DNA from: Frankia sp.
GTDB taxonomy: Bacteria; Actinomycetota; Actinomycetes; Frankiales; Frankiaceae
Direction of reading: 5' to 3'
Assembly (NCBI GenBank): GCA_019689615.1
Contig: JADGHD010000342.1
Span: 1 to 5,753, forward strand
Length of the DNA: 5,753 nucleotides
Position 1 is the stretch's first letter. Each line of letters starts with the position of its first letter. The notes beneath the pieces were generated by a model. The model saw nothing but the letters and a program-made list of their open reading frames with translations, was not told the origin of the DNA and did no database searches. Shown one piece after another: positions 1 to 5,687 of the stretch. The translations under genes were made by a program, and so were the position numbers.

Positions 1-34
1 CGCCTGGCCCGGCCAGCAGCGGCCGGGCCAGGCG
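1..34. terminator. Perfect 14-bp GC-rich stem-loop at the left edge (possible terminator or attenuator)
   Basis: Positions 1-14 and 21-34 are perfect reverse complements (CGCCTGGCCCGGCC and GGCCGGGCCAGGCG), separated by the 6-base loop AGCAGC. The stem starts at the first base of the window, so it may extend further upstream. There is no T-run on either side, so it is not a classical intrinsic terminator. U-less GC hairpins are, however, often proposed as terminators or mRNA-stabilising ends in actinobacteria. Lying before the permease genes of a Dpp-type importer, it could mark the end of an upstream binding-protein gene and lower read-through into the permeases. The stem is seen directly; the role is inferred. 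Confidence 0.4.
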
Positions 35-53
35 GCCACCCCCAGCGGTGGCC
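34..53. repeat. Second stem-loop, 7-bp stem, directly after the first
   Basis: GGCCACC at 34-40 pairs perfectly with GGTGGCC at 47-53 around the 6-base loop CCCAGC. It shares base 34 with the first stem-loop, so the two can form side by side with only one pair lost. Together they make a tandem hairpin block of about 53 bases before the operon. At this GC content a 7-bp stem can arise by chance, so only its position beside the 14-bp stem makes it notable. Confidence 0.35.
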
Positions 54-218
54 ACCCACCGCGGAGTCCAGGGAGGGCCTGGCAGCCGCCATGCACACCA
101 CACCAGCGACCAGCCCGGCCGGCCGCGCGGCGACGCGCCGGGCCCCACGCCGGCCGACGGCCCGGCCAGCCCGGCCGCGACCGTCGGCGCCACCGGCGCC
201 GCGCCGGGCGGGGGCGCC
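54..218 (+). other. GC-rich leader before the first permease, no confident gene
   Basis: This stretch is almost pure G+C and all three + frames are open through most or all of it, so openness is no evidence of coding. The frame of the downstream permease reads back without a stop to the window edge. From about 105 on, that frame has only G/C third positions and encodes Ala/Pro/Gly-rich residues, so an N-terminal extension of the permease starting at GTG 48 is possible. Another frame is open from base 1 to a TGA at 220-222, overlapping the permease ATG as ATGA. It would encode an Arg/Pro/Ala-rich tail with a few A-ending codons and no recognisable family. The region may simply be untranslated leader. 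Confidence 0.4.
193..218 (+). promoter_or_regulatory. GGCGCC-rich foldable stretch around the weak ribosome binding site of the first permease
   Basis: The only purine-rich stretch just before ATG 219 is GGGCGGGGG at about 206-214, a poor Shine-Dalgarno. The self-complementary hexamer GGCGCC occurs at 186-191, 195-200 and 213-218, the last abutting the ATG. Pairing 195-200 with 213-218 would put GGGCGGG in the loop, while CCGGCG (193-198) can instead pair with CGCCGG (202-207). Either fold could limit initiation at the first permease. This is a structural possibility read by eye and not a demonstrated element. Confidence 0.2.
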
Positions 219-1208
219 ATGACCCGCTACATCGTCGGACGCGTCCTGCAGGCGGTCGTCGTGCTGTGGGCGGCGTTCACCGTGACGTTCCTGATCCTCT
301 ACCTGCTGCCGAGCGACCCGGTGAAGCTGCAGCTCGGGGCCGCCGGCATCGACGAGGACAGCCTCACCCCCGAGCAGGTGGCCGCGCTCAAGCACGAGTT
401 CGGCCTGGACAAGTCGATCTGGGGGCAGTACTGGGACCGGCTCACCGGCGCGCTGCACGGCGACTTCGGGATCTCGCTCACCCAGCACGCCCCGGTGATG
501 GAGCTGATCAGTCAGCGGATCGGCCAGACGCTCCTGCTGTCCGCGATCGCCGCGGTGCTGGCGCTCGTCGCCGGCTCGCTGCTGGCCTTCCTGGCGACGT
601 TCGCCCGCCTGGCCCCGCTGCGGGTGTTCCTGACCCGGCTGCCCTCGCTCGGCGCGTCGTTCCCGCAGTTCTTCATCGCGCTGCTGCTCATCCAGTACTT
701 CTCGTTCGAGCTCGGGCTCTTCCCGGCCACCGGGACCGACGGCCTGCGCTCCGTGGTCCTGCCGGCCGTGACGATCGCGCTGCTCACGTCGTCGCTGCTG
801 GCGCAGGTCCTGATCAGGAGCTTCGACGAGACGCTGCGCCAGCCCTACATCGTCACCGCGCGCGCCAAGGGCCTGTCCCGCTCGGCGGTCCACCTGCGGC
901 ACGCCTTCCGCAACGCGGCGCTGCCGGCGATGACCCTTCTCGGCGTGCTCGTCGGGCTCACCGTCACCCAGTCGATCGTCGTCGAGACGGTCTTCACCCG
1001 CGAGGGCATCGGCCGGCTCGCCCAGCAGGCGGTGCTGTCCCAGGACGTGCCGGTGGTGCTCGGCATCGTCACCGTGGCCGCCGCCCTGTTCGTCGTCGTC
1101 AACCTCGTCGTCGACCTGCTCTACCCGCTGCTGGACCCGCGGATCTCGCACAGCCGCGGCGGCCGGGTCCGGGCCCCGGGCACGAATGTGGAGGTCAGCT
1201 CGCTATGA
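219..1208 (+). CDS. ABC transporter permease, DppB/OppB type (peptide/nickel family), 329 aa
   Basis: This is an inner-membrane permease of the binding-protein-dependent importer class that includes Dpp, Opp and Nik; it pairs with the next permease to form the channel. The start MTRYIVGRVLQ followed at once by a hydrophobic helix (about 9-30) and LLPSDPV is the normal DppB N-terminus, so ATG 219 is preferred over the longer GTG 48 start. Family marks seen are FGLD with a following WGQYWDRL (61-75), GDFGISL (81-87), the cytoplasmic EAA-type loop from PYIVTARAKGLS to HAFRNAALP (209-236), VVETVFTREGIG (254-265) and DLLYPLLDPRI (299-309). About six membrane helices are visible: roughly 9-30, 103-127, 147-165, 179-198, 235-255 and 279-301. 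Length matches the family. The stop overlaps the next start as ATGA. Substrate class is not determined by this protein. Confidence 0.93.
   Translation: MTRYIVGRVLQAVVVLWAAFTVTFLILYLLPSDPVKLQLGAAGIDEDSLTPEQVAALKHEFGLDKSIWGQYWDRLTGALHGDFGISLTQHAPVMELISQRIGQTLLLSAIAAVLALVAGSLLAFLATFARLAPLRVFLTRLPSLGASFPQFFIALLLIQYFSFELGLFPATGTDGLRSVVLPAVTIALLTSSLLAQVLIRSFDETLRQPYIVTARAKGLSRSAVHLRHAFRNAALPAMTLLGVLVGLTVTQSIVVETVFTREGIGRLAQQAVLSQDVPVVLGIVTVAAALFVVVNLVVDLLYPLLDPRISHSRGGRVRAPGTNVEVSSL
1190..1195 (+). promoter_or_regulatory. Ribosome binding site GGAGGT for the second permease
   Basis: GGAGGT lies 9 bases before ATG 1205, inside the end of the first permease gene. It is a strong anti-16S match and supports ATG 1205 as the start, with coupling through the ATGA overlap. 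Confidence 0.75.
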
Positions 1209-2251
1209 CAGCCGACATCCGGGTGGCCTGGCCGCACGGGCAGGCGCCCGCCGCCGCGCCGGCGACACCGTCGCCAGCCGACCCCAGTGCCGGCGAGGCC
1301 GCCACCGGGCCCGCCGCCACCGGGCCCGCCGCCACCGAGCCCGCCGCCACCGAGGCGGCCGCGTCGGCCGTGGCCACCTCGGCCGGGGCGGAGCAGGGCG
1401 ACGACCGGGTGAGCGGCGGCGGGCGCTGGGACGCGGCCCGGGCCGCGCTCGCGCAGCTGGCGCGCAAGCCCGTGTTCGTGCTCGCGCTGCTGTACGTGCT
1501 GTTCGTGGTGGTCTCGGCGTTCGCGCCGTCGCTGTTCACCGACCAGGACCCGCTGCAGACCAACCCGGCGCTCGCGGTCGCCGAGCCCAGCTTCGAACAC
1601 CCGTTCGGCACCGACTACTACGGCCGCGACCTGTGGAGCCGGGTGCTGCACGGCTCGGCGCTGACCATCCAGGCGACCCTGATCGCGCTCGGCATCGCCA
1701 CCGTCGTCGGCCTGACCCTCGGCGTGGTCGCCGGCTTCTTCGGCGGCTTCGTCGACGCGCTGCTGATGCGGATCGTCGACGTGCAGCTGGCGATCCCCGG
1801 CCTGCTGATGGCGCTGTCGATCGTGACCGCGCTGGGCTACGGCACCGTGCCGGTCGCGGTGGCCGTCGGGGTGGGCATCGTGCCCGGGTTCGCCCGCACG
1901 ACCCGGGCCGAGGTGCTGCGGATCAAGACGCTGCCCTACGTCGAGGCCGCGCGGGCCGGCGGCGCCTCGTGGGGGCGGGTGCTGGTCCGCCACATCCTGC
2001 CGAACTCCTGGGGGCCGGTCGCGGTGCTGGCCGTCCTCGACACCGGCGTCGCGATCATCGCGATCGCCTCGCTGAGCTTCCTCGGCTTCGGCGCCAAGCC
2101 GCCGGCTGCCGAGTGGGGCACCCTGATCGCCGACGGCCGGGACTACCTGATGACCGCGTCGTGGCTGTCGCTGCTGCCCGGCCTGTTCGTGGCGCTGCTG
2201 GTGCTCTCCCTCAACCACATCTCCAAGACGCTGCAGGAGCTGGAACGGTGA
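1205..2251 (+). CDS. ABC transporter permease, DppC/OppC type, with a long Ala/Pro/Thr-rich N-terminal extension, 348 aa
   Basis: This is the second permease of the importer. Family marks seen are the first membrane helix at about 91-108, HPFGTDYYGRDLWSRVLHGS (132-151, the DppC signature), AIPGLLMALSIV (196-207), the EAA loop YVEAARAGGASWGRVLVRHI with LPN (245-267), SLSFLGFG (289-296) and PPAAEWGTLI (299-308). These loops dock on the ATPase. About six helices are visible. Residues 1 to about 75 are unusual: a low-complexity A/P/T/G/E stretch with a fourfold pentapeptide repeat (33-52), then a charged segment before helix 1. DppC N-termini face the cytoplasm, so this tail probably does too. 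ATG 1205 is supported by GGAGGT at 1190 and by the 4-base overlap with the previous gene. A later start would lose the extension, but no in-frame ATG or GTG with a good binding site was noticed before helix 1. The stop overlaps the next start as GTGA. Confidence 0.92.
   Translation: MTADIRVAWPHGQAPAAAPATPSPADPSAGEAATGPAATGPAATEPAATEAAASAVATSAGAEQGDDRVSGGGRWDAARAALAQLARKPVFVLALLYVLFVVVSAFAPSLFTDQDPLQTNPALAVAEPSFEHPFGTDYYGRDLWSRVLHGSALTIQATLIALGIATVVGLTLGVVAGFFGGFVDALLMRIVDVQLAIPGLLMALSIVTALGYGTVPVAVAVGVGIVPGFARTTRAEVLRIKTLPYVEAARAGGASWGRVLVRHILPNSWGPVAVLAVLDTGVAIIAIASLSFLGFGAKPPAAEWGTLIADGRDYLMTASWLSLLPGLFVALLVLSLNHISKTLQELER
1301..1360 (+). repeat. Four tandem 15-bp repeats encoding ATGPA-like pentapeptides
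   Basis: Units at 1301-1315, 1316-1330, 1331-1345 and 1346-1360. The first two are identical (GCCACCGGGCCCGCC), the third differs at one base, and the fourth diverges in its second half. They sit in frame in the second permease and read ATGPA, ATGPA, ATEPA, ATEAA (residues 33-52). Perfect identity of the first two units suggests recent slippage. The unit length is a multiple of three, so copy changes would keep the frame. Confidence 0.9.
2235..2239 (+). promoter_or_regulatory. Ribosome binding site AGGAG for the ATPase gene
   Basis: AGGAG lies 8 bases before the GTG at 2248, within the end of the second permease gene. It supports the GTG start and the GTGA-coupled junction. Confidence 0.7.
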
Positions 2252-3936
2252 CGGCCACCCTCCCCGAGAGCGCCCAGCAGACCGCCGCGCCCCGCCCGCT
2301 CGTCGAGATCCGCGGCCTCGACGTCGGCTACGTCCGCCACCGCCGGGTGACCCCGGCCGTGACCGGCCTCGACCTGACGATCGACCGGGGCGAGATCGTC
2401 GCCATCGTCGGCGAGTCCGGCTCAGGCAAGACGACGACCGCGAACGCCCTCATCGGCCTGCTGCCGGCCAACGGCCGGATCACCGCCGGCTTGGCCGCCA
2501 TCGACGGGGTCGAGACCGCCGGGGCGAGCGAACGCGTGCTGCGCCAGCTCCGCGGCCGGGTCGTGGGCCTCGTCCCGCAGGACCCGATGGTCGGCCTCAA
2601 CCCGACCCAGCGGATCGGCCGCCAGGTCGGCGAGGCGGTGCGGCTGCGCGGGGTCGCCGGCCCGGAGGTGGCCGCCGAGGTGCTCCGGTTCCTGGAGCAG
2701 GCCGGCGTGCCCGACCCGCGGCTGCGCGCCCGGCAGTACCCGCACGAGCTGTCCGGCGGCCTGCGCCAGCGGGTGCTGATCGCGATCGCCCTGGCCGGGC
2801 GGCCCAAGCTGATCATCGCGGACGAGCCGACCAGCGCCCTGGACGTCACCGTCGAGAAGAAGATCCTCGACCACCTCACCGGCCTGGTCCGCGAGCAGGG
2901 CATCTCGCTGCTGCTGATCACGCACGACCTGGCCGTCGCCGCGGACCGGGCCGACCGGGTCGTGGTCATGCGCCACGGCCGGATCGTCGAGCAGGGCGAC
3001 CCGCGGGTCATCCTCGGCTCGCCGCGCGAGGCCTACACCCGCCAGCTCATCGCCGCCGCGCCGGGGCTCGCGCACGGCGGGAAGGTGGTGGCGCGCTTCG
3101 ACGTGCGCGGCGAGCCGGTGCCCGAGCCGATCCTGACCCTCACCAACGTCACCAAGACGTTCGACGTCCGCGACCCCCGCCACGGCCAGCGCGGCTTCAA
3201 CGCCCTCGACGGGGTGACGCTGGCCGTGCCGCGCGGGCGGACGCACGCCCTGGTCGGCGAGTCCGGCTGCGGCAAGACGACGACGCTGCGGATCGCGCTC
3301 GGCCTGGAACCGCCGACCTCGGGGTCGGTCCTCCTCGACGGCACCGAGATCAGCCGGCTGTCCTGGCGGCAGCAGCGGCCGCTGCGTCGACGGGCGCAGA
3401 TCGTGCACCAGAACCCGTTCGCCGCGCTCGACCCGAGGTTCACGATCAAGCAGTCGATCATCGAGCCGCTGGTGGCGTTGCGGATCGGCGACCGCGCCAG
3501 CCGGAACCGGCGCGCCAGGGAGCTGCTCGACCAGGTCGCGCTGCCGTCGTCCTATCTGGACCGGCTGCCGACGGAGCTGTCCGGCGGGCAGCGCCAGCGG
3601 GTCGCCATCGCCCGGGCGCTCGCCCCCGAGCCCGACCTGATCATGCTCGACGAGCCGGTCTCCGCGCTGGACGTGTCGGTGCAGGAGCAGATCCTGCGGC
3701 TGCTCACCGAGCTGCAGGCCGAGCTCGGCCTGTCGTACCTGTTCGTCTCGCACGACCTGGCCGTCGTCGCCGAGGTCTCGCACACCGTCTCGGTGATGAG
3801 CCGGGGCCGGGTCGTCGAGCACGGCTCGGTCGCCGAGGTCTTCACCAACCCGACGAGCCCCTACACCCAGGAGCTCATCGACGCCATCCCCGGCCAGCGG
3901 ATGGCGGCCTGGTCGACTGGAGGGAGCGCGCCGTGA
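2248..3936 (+). CDS. Fused double ABC ATPase of the DppD-DppF type, 562 aa
   Basis: This cytoplasmic protein hydrolyses ATP to drive the importer and carries both ATPase domains in one chain. Domain 1 (about 17-275) has Walker A GESGSGKT (55-62), Q-loop Q111, signature LSGGLRQR (168-175), Walker B LIIADEP with catalytic E193, D-loop SALD, switch H226, and a tail EAYTRQLIAAAP (261-272). Domain 2 (about 295-550) has Walker A GESGCGKT (337-344), Q388, LSGGQRQR (444-451), Walker B LIMLDEP with E469, H502, and the oligopeptide-family tail SPYTQELIDAIP (537-548). Both sites look intact. The non-Gln signature in domain 1 and canonical LSGGQ in domain 2 match the DppD and DppF halves. The only cysteine is C341 in the second Walker A, so the iron-sulfur cluster reported in some DppD tails is absent. 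Fused ATPases of this kind are common (GsiA, YejF). GTG 2248 is chosen for its AGGAG and GTGA overlap; the frame is open upstream only as a shadow. Confidence 0.95.
   Translation: MTATLPESAQQTAAPRPLVEIRGLDVGYVRHRRVTPAVTGLDLTIDRGEIVAIVGESGSGKTTTANALIGLLPANGRITAGLAAIDGVETAGASERVLRQLRGRVVGLVPQDPMVGLNPTQRIGRQVGEAVRLRGVAGPEVAAEVLRFLEQAGVPDPRLRARQYPHELSGGLRQRVLIAIALAGRPKLIIADEPTSALDVTVEKKILDHLTGLVREQGISLLLITHDLAVAADRADRVVVMRHGRIVEQGDPRVILGSPREAYTRQLIAAAPGLAHGGKVVARFDVRGEPVPEPILTLTNVTKTFDVRDPRHGQRGFNALDGVTLAVPRGRTHALVGESGCGKTTTLRIALGLEPPTSGSVLLDGTEISRLSWRQQRPLRRRAQIVHQNPFAALDPRFTIKQSIIEPLVALRIGDRASRNRRARELLDQVALPSSYLDRLPTELSGGQRQRVAIARALAPEPDLIMLDEPVSALDVSVQEQILRLLTELQAELGLSYLFVSHDLAVVAEVSHTVSVMSRGRVVEHGSVAEVFTNPTSPYTQELIDAIPGQRMAAWSTGGSAP
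3919..3926 (+). promoter_or_regulatory. Ribosome binding site GGAGGGAG for the monooxygenase gene
   Basis: GGAGGGAG lies 6 bases before GTG 3933, inside the last codons of the ATPase gene. It is a strong site that decides the GTG start. Confidence 0.75.
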
Positions 3937-5021
3937 CGGTGACCGCCAGCGCCGAGGCCGCCGGGCGCGAGCGGCCACGGCCGAAGACCCGGCTCGGCTT
4001 CAACACCCGGGTCTCGTTCCCGGCCGGGGCGGCCGCGCGCGGGCTGCGCGAGGGGATCAGGCTCTTCGCCGCCGCCGAGGCGCTCGGCTACCAGTCCGGC
4101 TGGGCCTACCAGCGGCACTTCGACAACTACCTGTCCTCCCCGCTGCCGTTCTTCGCCGCCGTCGGCCAGCACACCACCCGGATCACGCTGGGCAGCGCGG
4201 TGATCCCGATGCGCTATCAGGAGCCCGTGCTGCTGGCCGAGGCGGCCGGCACCACCGACCTGCTCATCGATGGCCGGCTGCAGCTGGCCCTGTCCAGCGG
4301 CACCGACACCTGGGACGCCGTCTTCGGCCGGGTCGACACCGACGCCCGCACCGAGGGCCAGCGCCGGCTCGCCCGGTTCCTGGCCGCGGTCTCCGGCGAG
4401 ACGCTGCACGTCGTCACCGAGGCGGCGGTGGGCGGCCCGGTGCCCGGCACCGAGCTGAAGGTGACCCCGCACAGCCCCGGCCTGCGGGAACGGATCTGGT
4501 ACGGCTCCGGCCACATCGCCTCGGCCGTCCGCGCGGCCCAGCAGGGCCTGCGCCTGATCACCGGCACGATCCTGCACGACGTCACCGACGAGACCTTCCC
4601 CGAGTACCAGGCACGGCTGATCGCGGCGTACCGCGAGGCCTGGACGGCGGCCCACGGCACCACCCCGCCGCCGGTCGCGGTCGCCGCGTCGGTGCTCCCC
4701 GGGACGACGCCGGAGCTGCGGGAGCTGTACGCGGCGTACGACCGGGAGCGGCGAACCCAGGGCCCGGCCGCCTCCCGGCCCGCGGGCGCCCTGGTACCCG
4801 CGCTCACCGCCGAGCTGCCCCCAAGCTTCCTGATGAGCCCCGTCTACCACGGCGACCCGGACAGCGTCGTCGAGGCGGTGCTCGCCGATCCAGGGCTGGC
4901 GGCAGCCGACGAACTGGTGCTGTTCCTGCCGCCGGCCTTCGGCCTGCGGGAGAACCTGACGTTGCTGACCGACGTCGCCCGGACGGTCGCCCCGGCGCTC
5001 GGCTGGACGCCAGCACGCTGA
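3933..5021 (+). CDS. LLM-class (bacterial luciferase-like) flavin-dependent monooxygenase, 362 aa
   Basis: A cytoplasmic TIM-barrel oxygenase that most likely uses reduced FMN and O2 to oxidise an organic substrate. After about 18 polar residues the barrel begins with RLGFNTRV (20-27). Family marks follow in order: AAAEALGYQSGWAYQRHFDN (46-65, where YQRHF sits at the usual EHHF position), SSPLPFFAAVGQHTTRITLG (68-87), EPVLLAEAAGTTDLLIDGRL (97-116), the SSG turn (121-123), WYGSGHIASAVRAAQQGLRL (189-208) and the C-terminal GDPDSVVEAVL (307-317). Length is normal for LLM proteins and shorter than the roughly 440-aa NtaA/EmoA/DszA branch. GTG 3933 overlaps the ATPase stop as GTGA, so the protein is made together with the importer and probably acts on what is imported. 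FMNH2 use is inferred from the FMN reductase next door; some actinobacterial LLM proteins use F420 instead, and this cannot be excluded. The substrate is unknown. Confidence 0.88.
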   Translation: MTVTASAEAAGRERPRPKTRLGFNTRVSFPAGAAARGLREGIRLFAAAEALGYQSGWAYQRHFDNYLSSPLPFFAAVGQHTTRITLGSAVIPMRYQEPVLLAEAAGTTDLLIDGRLQLALSSGTDTWDAVFGRVDTDARTEGQRRLARFLAAVSGETLHVVTEAAVGGPVPGTELKVTPHSPGLRERIWYGSGHIASAVRAAQQGLRLITGTILHDVTDETFPEYQARLIAAYREAWTAAHGTTPPPVAVAASVLPGTTPELRELYAAYDRERRTQGPAASRPAGALVPALTAELPPSFLMSPVYHGDPDSVVEAVLADPGLAAADELVLFLPPAFGLRENLTLLTDVARTVAPALGWTPAR

Positions 5022-5124
5022 ACACGCCACCCCGGCGCCCGCTCGGGGCCCAGGCTTGACCCAGAACGGAACCGGCCGGTGGCCAGGCGGCGCCGGCGGA
5101 TGGGATGACGAGAGGTCGTGGCAG
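5022..5124 (+). other. 103-base gap between monooxygenase and reductase genes
   Basis: The only sizeable gap inside the cluster. It contains a perfect 10-base palindrome ACCGGCCGGT (5071-5080) and, just before it, TTGACC (5056-5061), which resembles a -35 hexamer. No convincing -10 hexamer follows at the right distance. The reductase frame reads back to a TTG at 5056, which would add 23 residues, but those residues resemble no reductase N-terminus. I cannot tell whether the gap holds a secondary promoter or is read through. Confidence 0.35.
5110..5115 (+). promoter_or_regulatory. Ribosome binding site GAGAGG for the FMN reductase gene
   Basis: GAGAGG lies 9 bases before ATG 5125 and favours this start over the upstream TTG at 5056. 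An in-frame ATG at 5134 is a possible alternative that would remove only three residues. Confidence 0.6.
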
Positions 5125-5625
5125 ATGAAGACGATGAGCGTGGTCGTGGGCAACCCGAAGGCCGCCTCCCGCACGCTCGCGGTCGCCGAGGCGCTGGCAG
5201 ACCGGCTCGCCCCGCTGCTGGGGGCCAGCCGCGAGCTGCTCGTCGACCTGGCCGACCACGCGGGCGCCATCTTCACCTGGCCGCACGACGAGCTCACGGC
5301 CCTGACCGAGCAGGTGGCCAGCTCCGACTTCCTGGTCATCGCGAGCCCGACCTACAAGGCCGCCTACACCGGCCTGCTCAAGGCGTTCCTCGACCGGTAC
5401 CCCACCGCCGGCCTGCGGGGCGTGACCGCGTTCCCGGTGTTCACCATCGGCTCGCCGGCGCACACGCTCGCGGTCGAGCTCACCCTGCGCCCGCTGCTCG
5501 TCGAACTCGGCGCGAGCGTCCCCACCCAGGGCCTGAGCTTCCTGACCCCCGAGTTCGACCGGCTCGACGAACAGCTCGACGACTGGCTCGAGCGCAACCG
5601 CTTCGCCCTGCCGGTCGCGCGGTGA
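5125..5625 (+). CDS. NAD(P)H-dependent FMN reductase, SsuE/MsuE-like flavodoxin fold, 166 aa
   Basis: A small cytoplasmic flavin reductase that would use NAD(P)H to make free FMNH2 for the adjacent monooxygenase. The flavodoxin-like fold begins with strand MKTMSVVVG and the phosphate-binding loop GNPKAASRT (9-17). Then come DFLVIASPTYKAAYTGLLKA (68-87) with FLDRYP (88-93), and FTIGSPAHTLAVELTLRPLL (106-125). Recalled E. coli SsuE has matching blocks (TPVYKAAYSGALK; GGTVAHLLAVDYALKPVL), so this is the closest family I can name. At the place of the SsuE pi-helix tyrosine there is Leu119. The protein is shorter than SsuE (about 190 aa), mainly at the C-terminus. ATG 5125 is preferred because of GAGAGG at 5110. 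The gene follows the coupled four after 103 bases on the same strand, which suggests co-transcription. It is followed by a convergent gene. Confidence 0.88.
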   Translation: MKTMSVVVGNPKAASRTLAVAEALADRLAPLLGASRELLVDLADHAGAIFTWPHDELTALTEQVASSDFLVIASPTYKAAYTGLLKAFLDRYPTAGLRGVTAFPVFTIGSPAHTLAVELTLRPLLVELGASVPTQGLSFLTPEFDRLDEQLDDWLERNRFALPVAR

Positions 5626-5646
5626 CCTGACCGGCGTCCGTCCGCG

Positions 5647-5687
5647 ACGCGCGCTCGGCCCGCGTGCCCGGGCGCCGCCGCGGCGGC
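5647..5687. terminator. GC-rich palindrome cluster between convergent genes (possible bidirectional terminator)
   Basis: Between the two converging stops there is a 5-bp stem ACGCG/CGCGT (5647-5651 with 5661-5665), the palindrome GCCCGGGC (5666-5673) and, directly next to the - strand stop, the perfect 14-base palindrome GCCGCCGCGGCGGC (5674-5687). As a hairpin the last gives only a 5-bp stem with a 4-base loop. No T-run is present in either direction. The position between convergent genes suggests termination, but simple GC richness could also produce this. Confidence 0.3.

Noticed and set aside
266..1204. Upstream extension of the second permease reading frame through the first permease
   Set aside because: It is a shadow frame over a confirmed permease; ATG 1205 has GGAGGT at the correct spacing and the ATGA overlap.
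1301..1360. Tandem repeats as a CRISPR array or mobile-element scar
   Set aside because: The units are contiguous 15-bp direct repeats without spacers, in frame inside a coding region, so simple coding slippage explains them.
1121..2218. Long - strand open frame opposite the second permease
   Set aside because: It is antisense to a confirmed permease; its Gly/Arg/Gln/His-rich translation, including Gly-rich runs opposite the pentapeptide repeats, is an artefact of the codon bias.
1186..2247. Upstream extension of the ATPase reading frame through the second permease
   Set aside because: The frame happens to be open, but the translation is Arg/Ala-rich noise overlapping a real permease; the GTG at 2248 has a proper binding site and the family-typical N-terminus.
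2422..3978. Very long open frame on the - strand opposite the ATPase gene
   Set aside because: It lies antisense to a complete, motif-verified double ATPase. In such GC-rich DNA, antisense frames of real genes stay open by composition, and the encoded residues (Arg/Gly/Asp/His-rich) match no family.
5056..5061. TTGACC as a -35 promoter element for the reductase
   Set aside because: No recognisable -10 hexamer lies 16-19 bases downstream, so a promoter cannot be supported from sequence.
3861..5339. Long - strand open frame opposite the monooxygenase and the start of the reductase
   Set aside because: It is a composition-driven shadow that spans two well-supported genes and an intergenic gap, with low-complexity product.
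5118..5630. A second + strand frame overlapping the reductase
   Set aside because: It gives an Arg/Ala/Pro-rich product without family features, whereas the chosen frame carries the full flavodoxin-fold reductase motifs.
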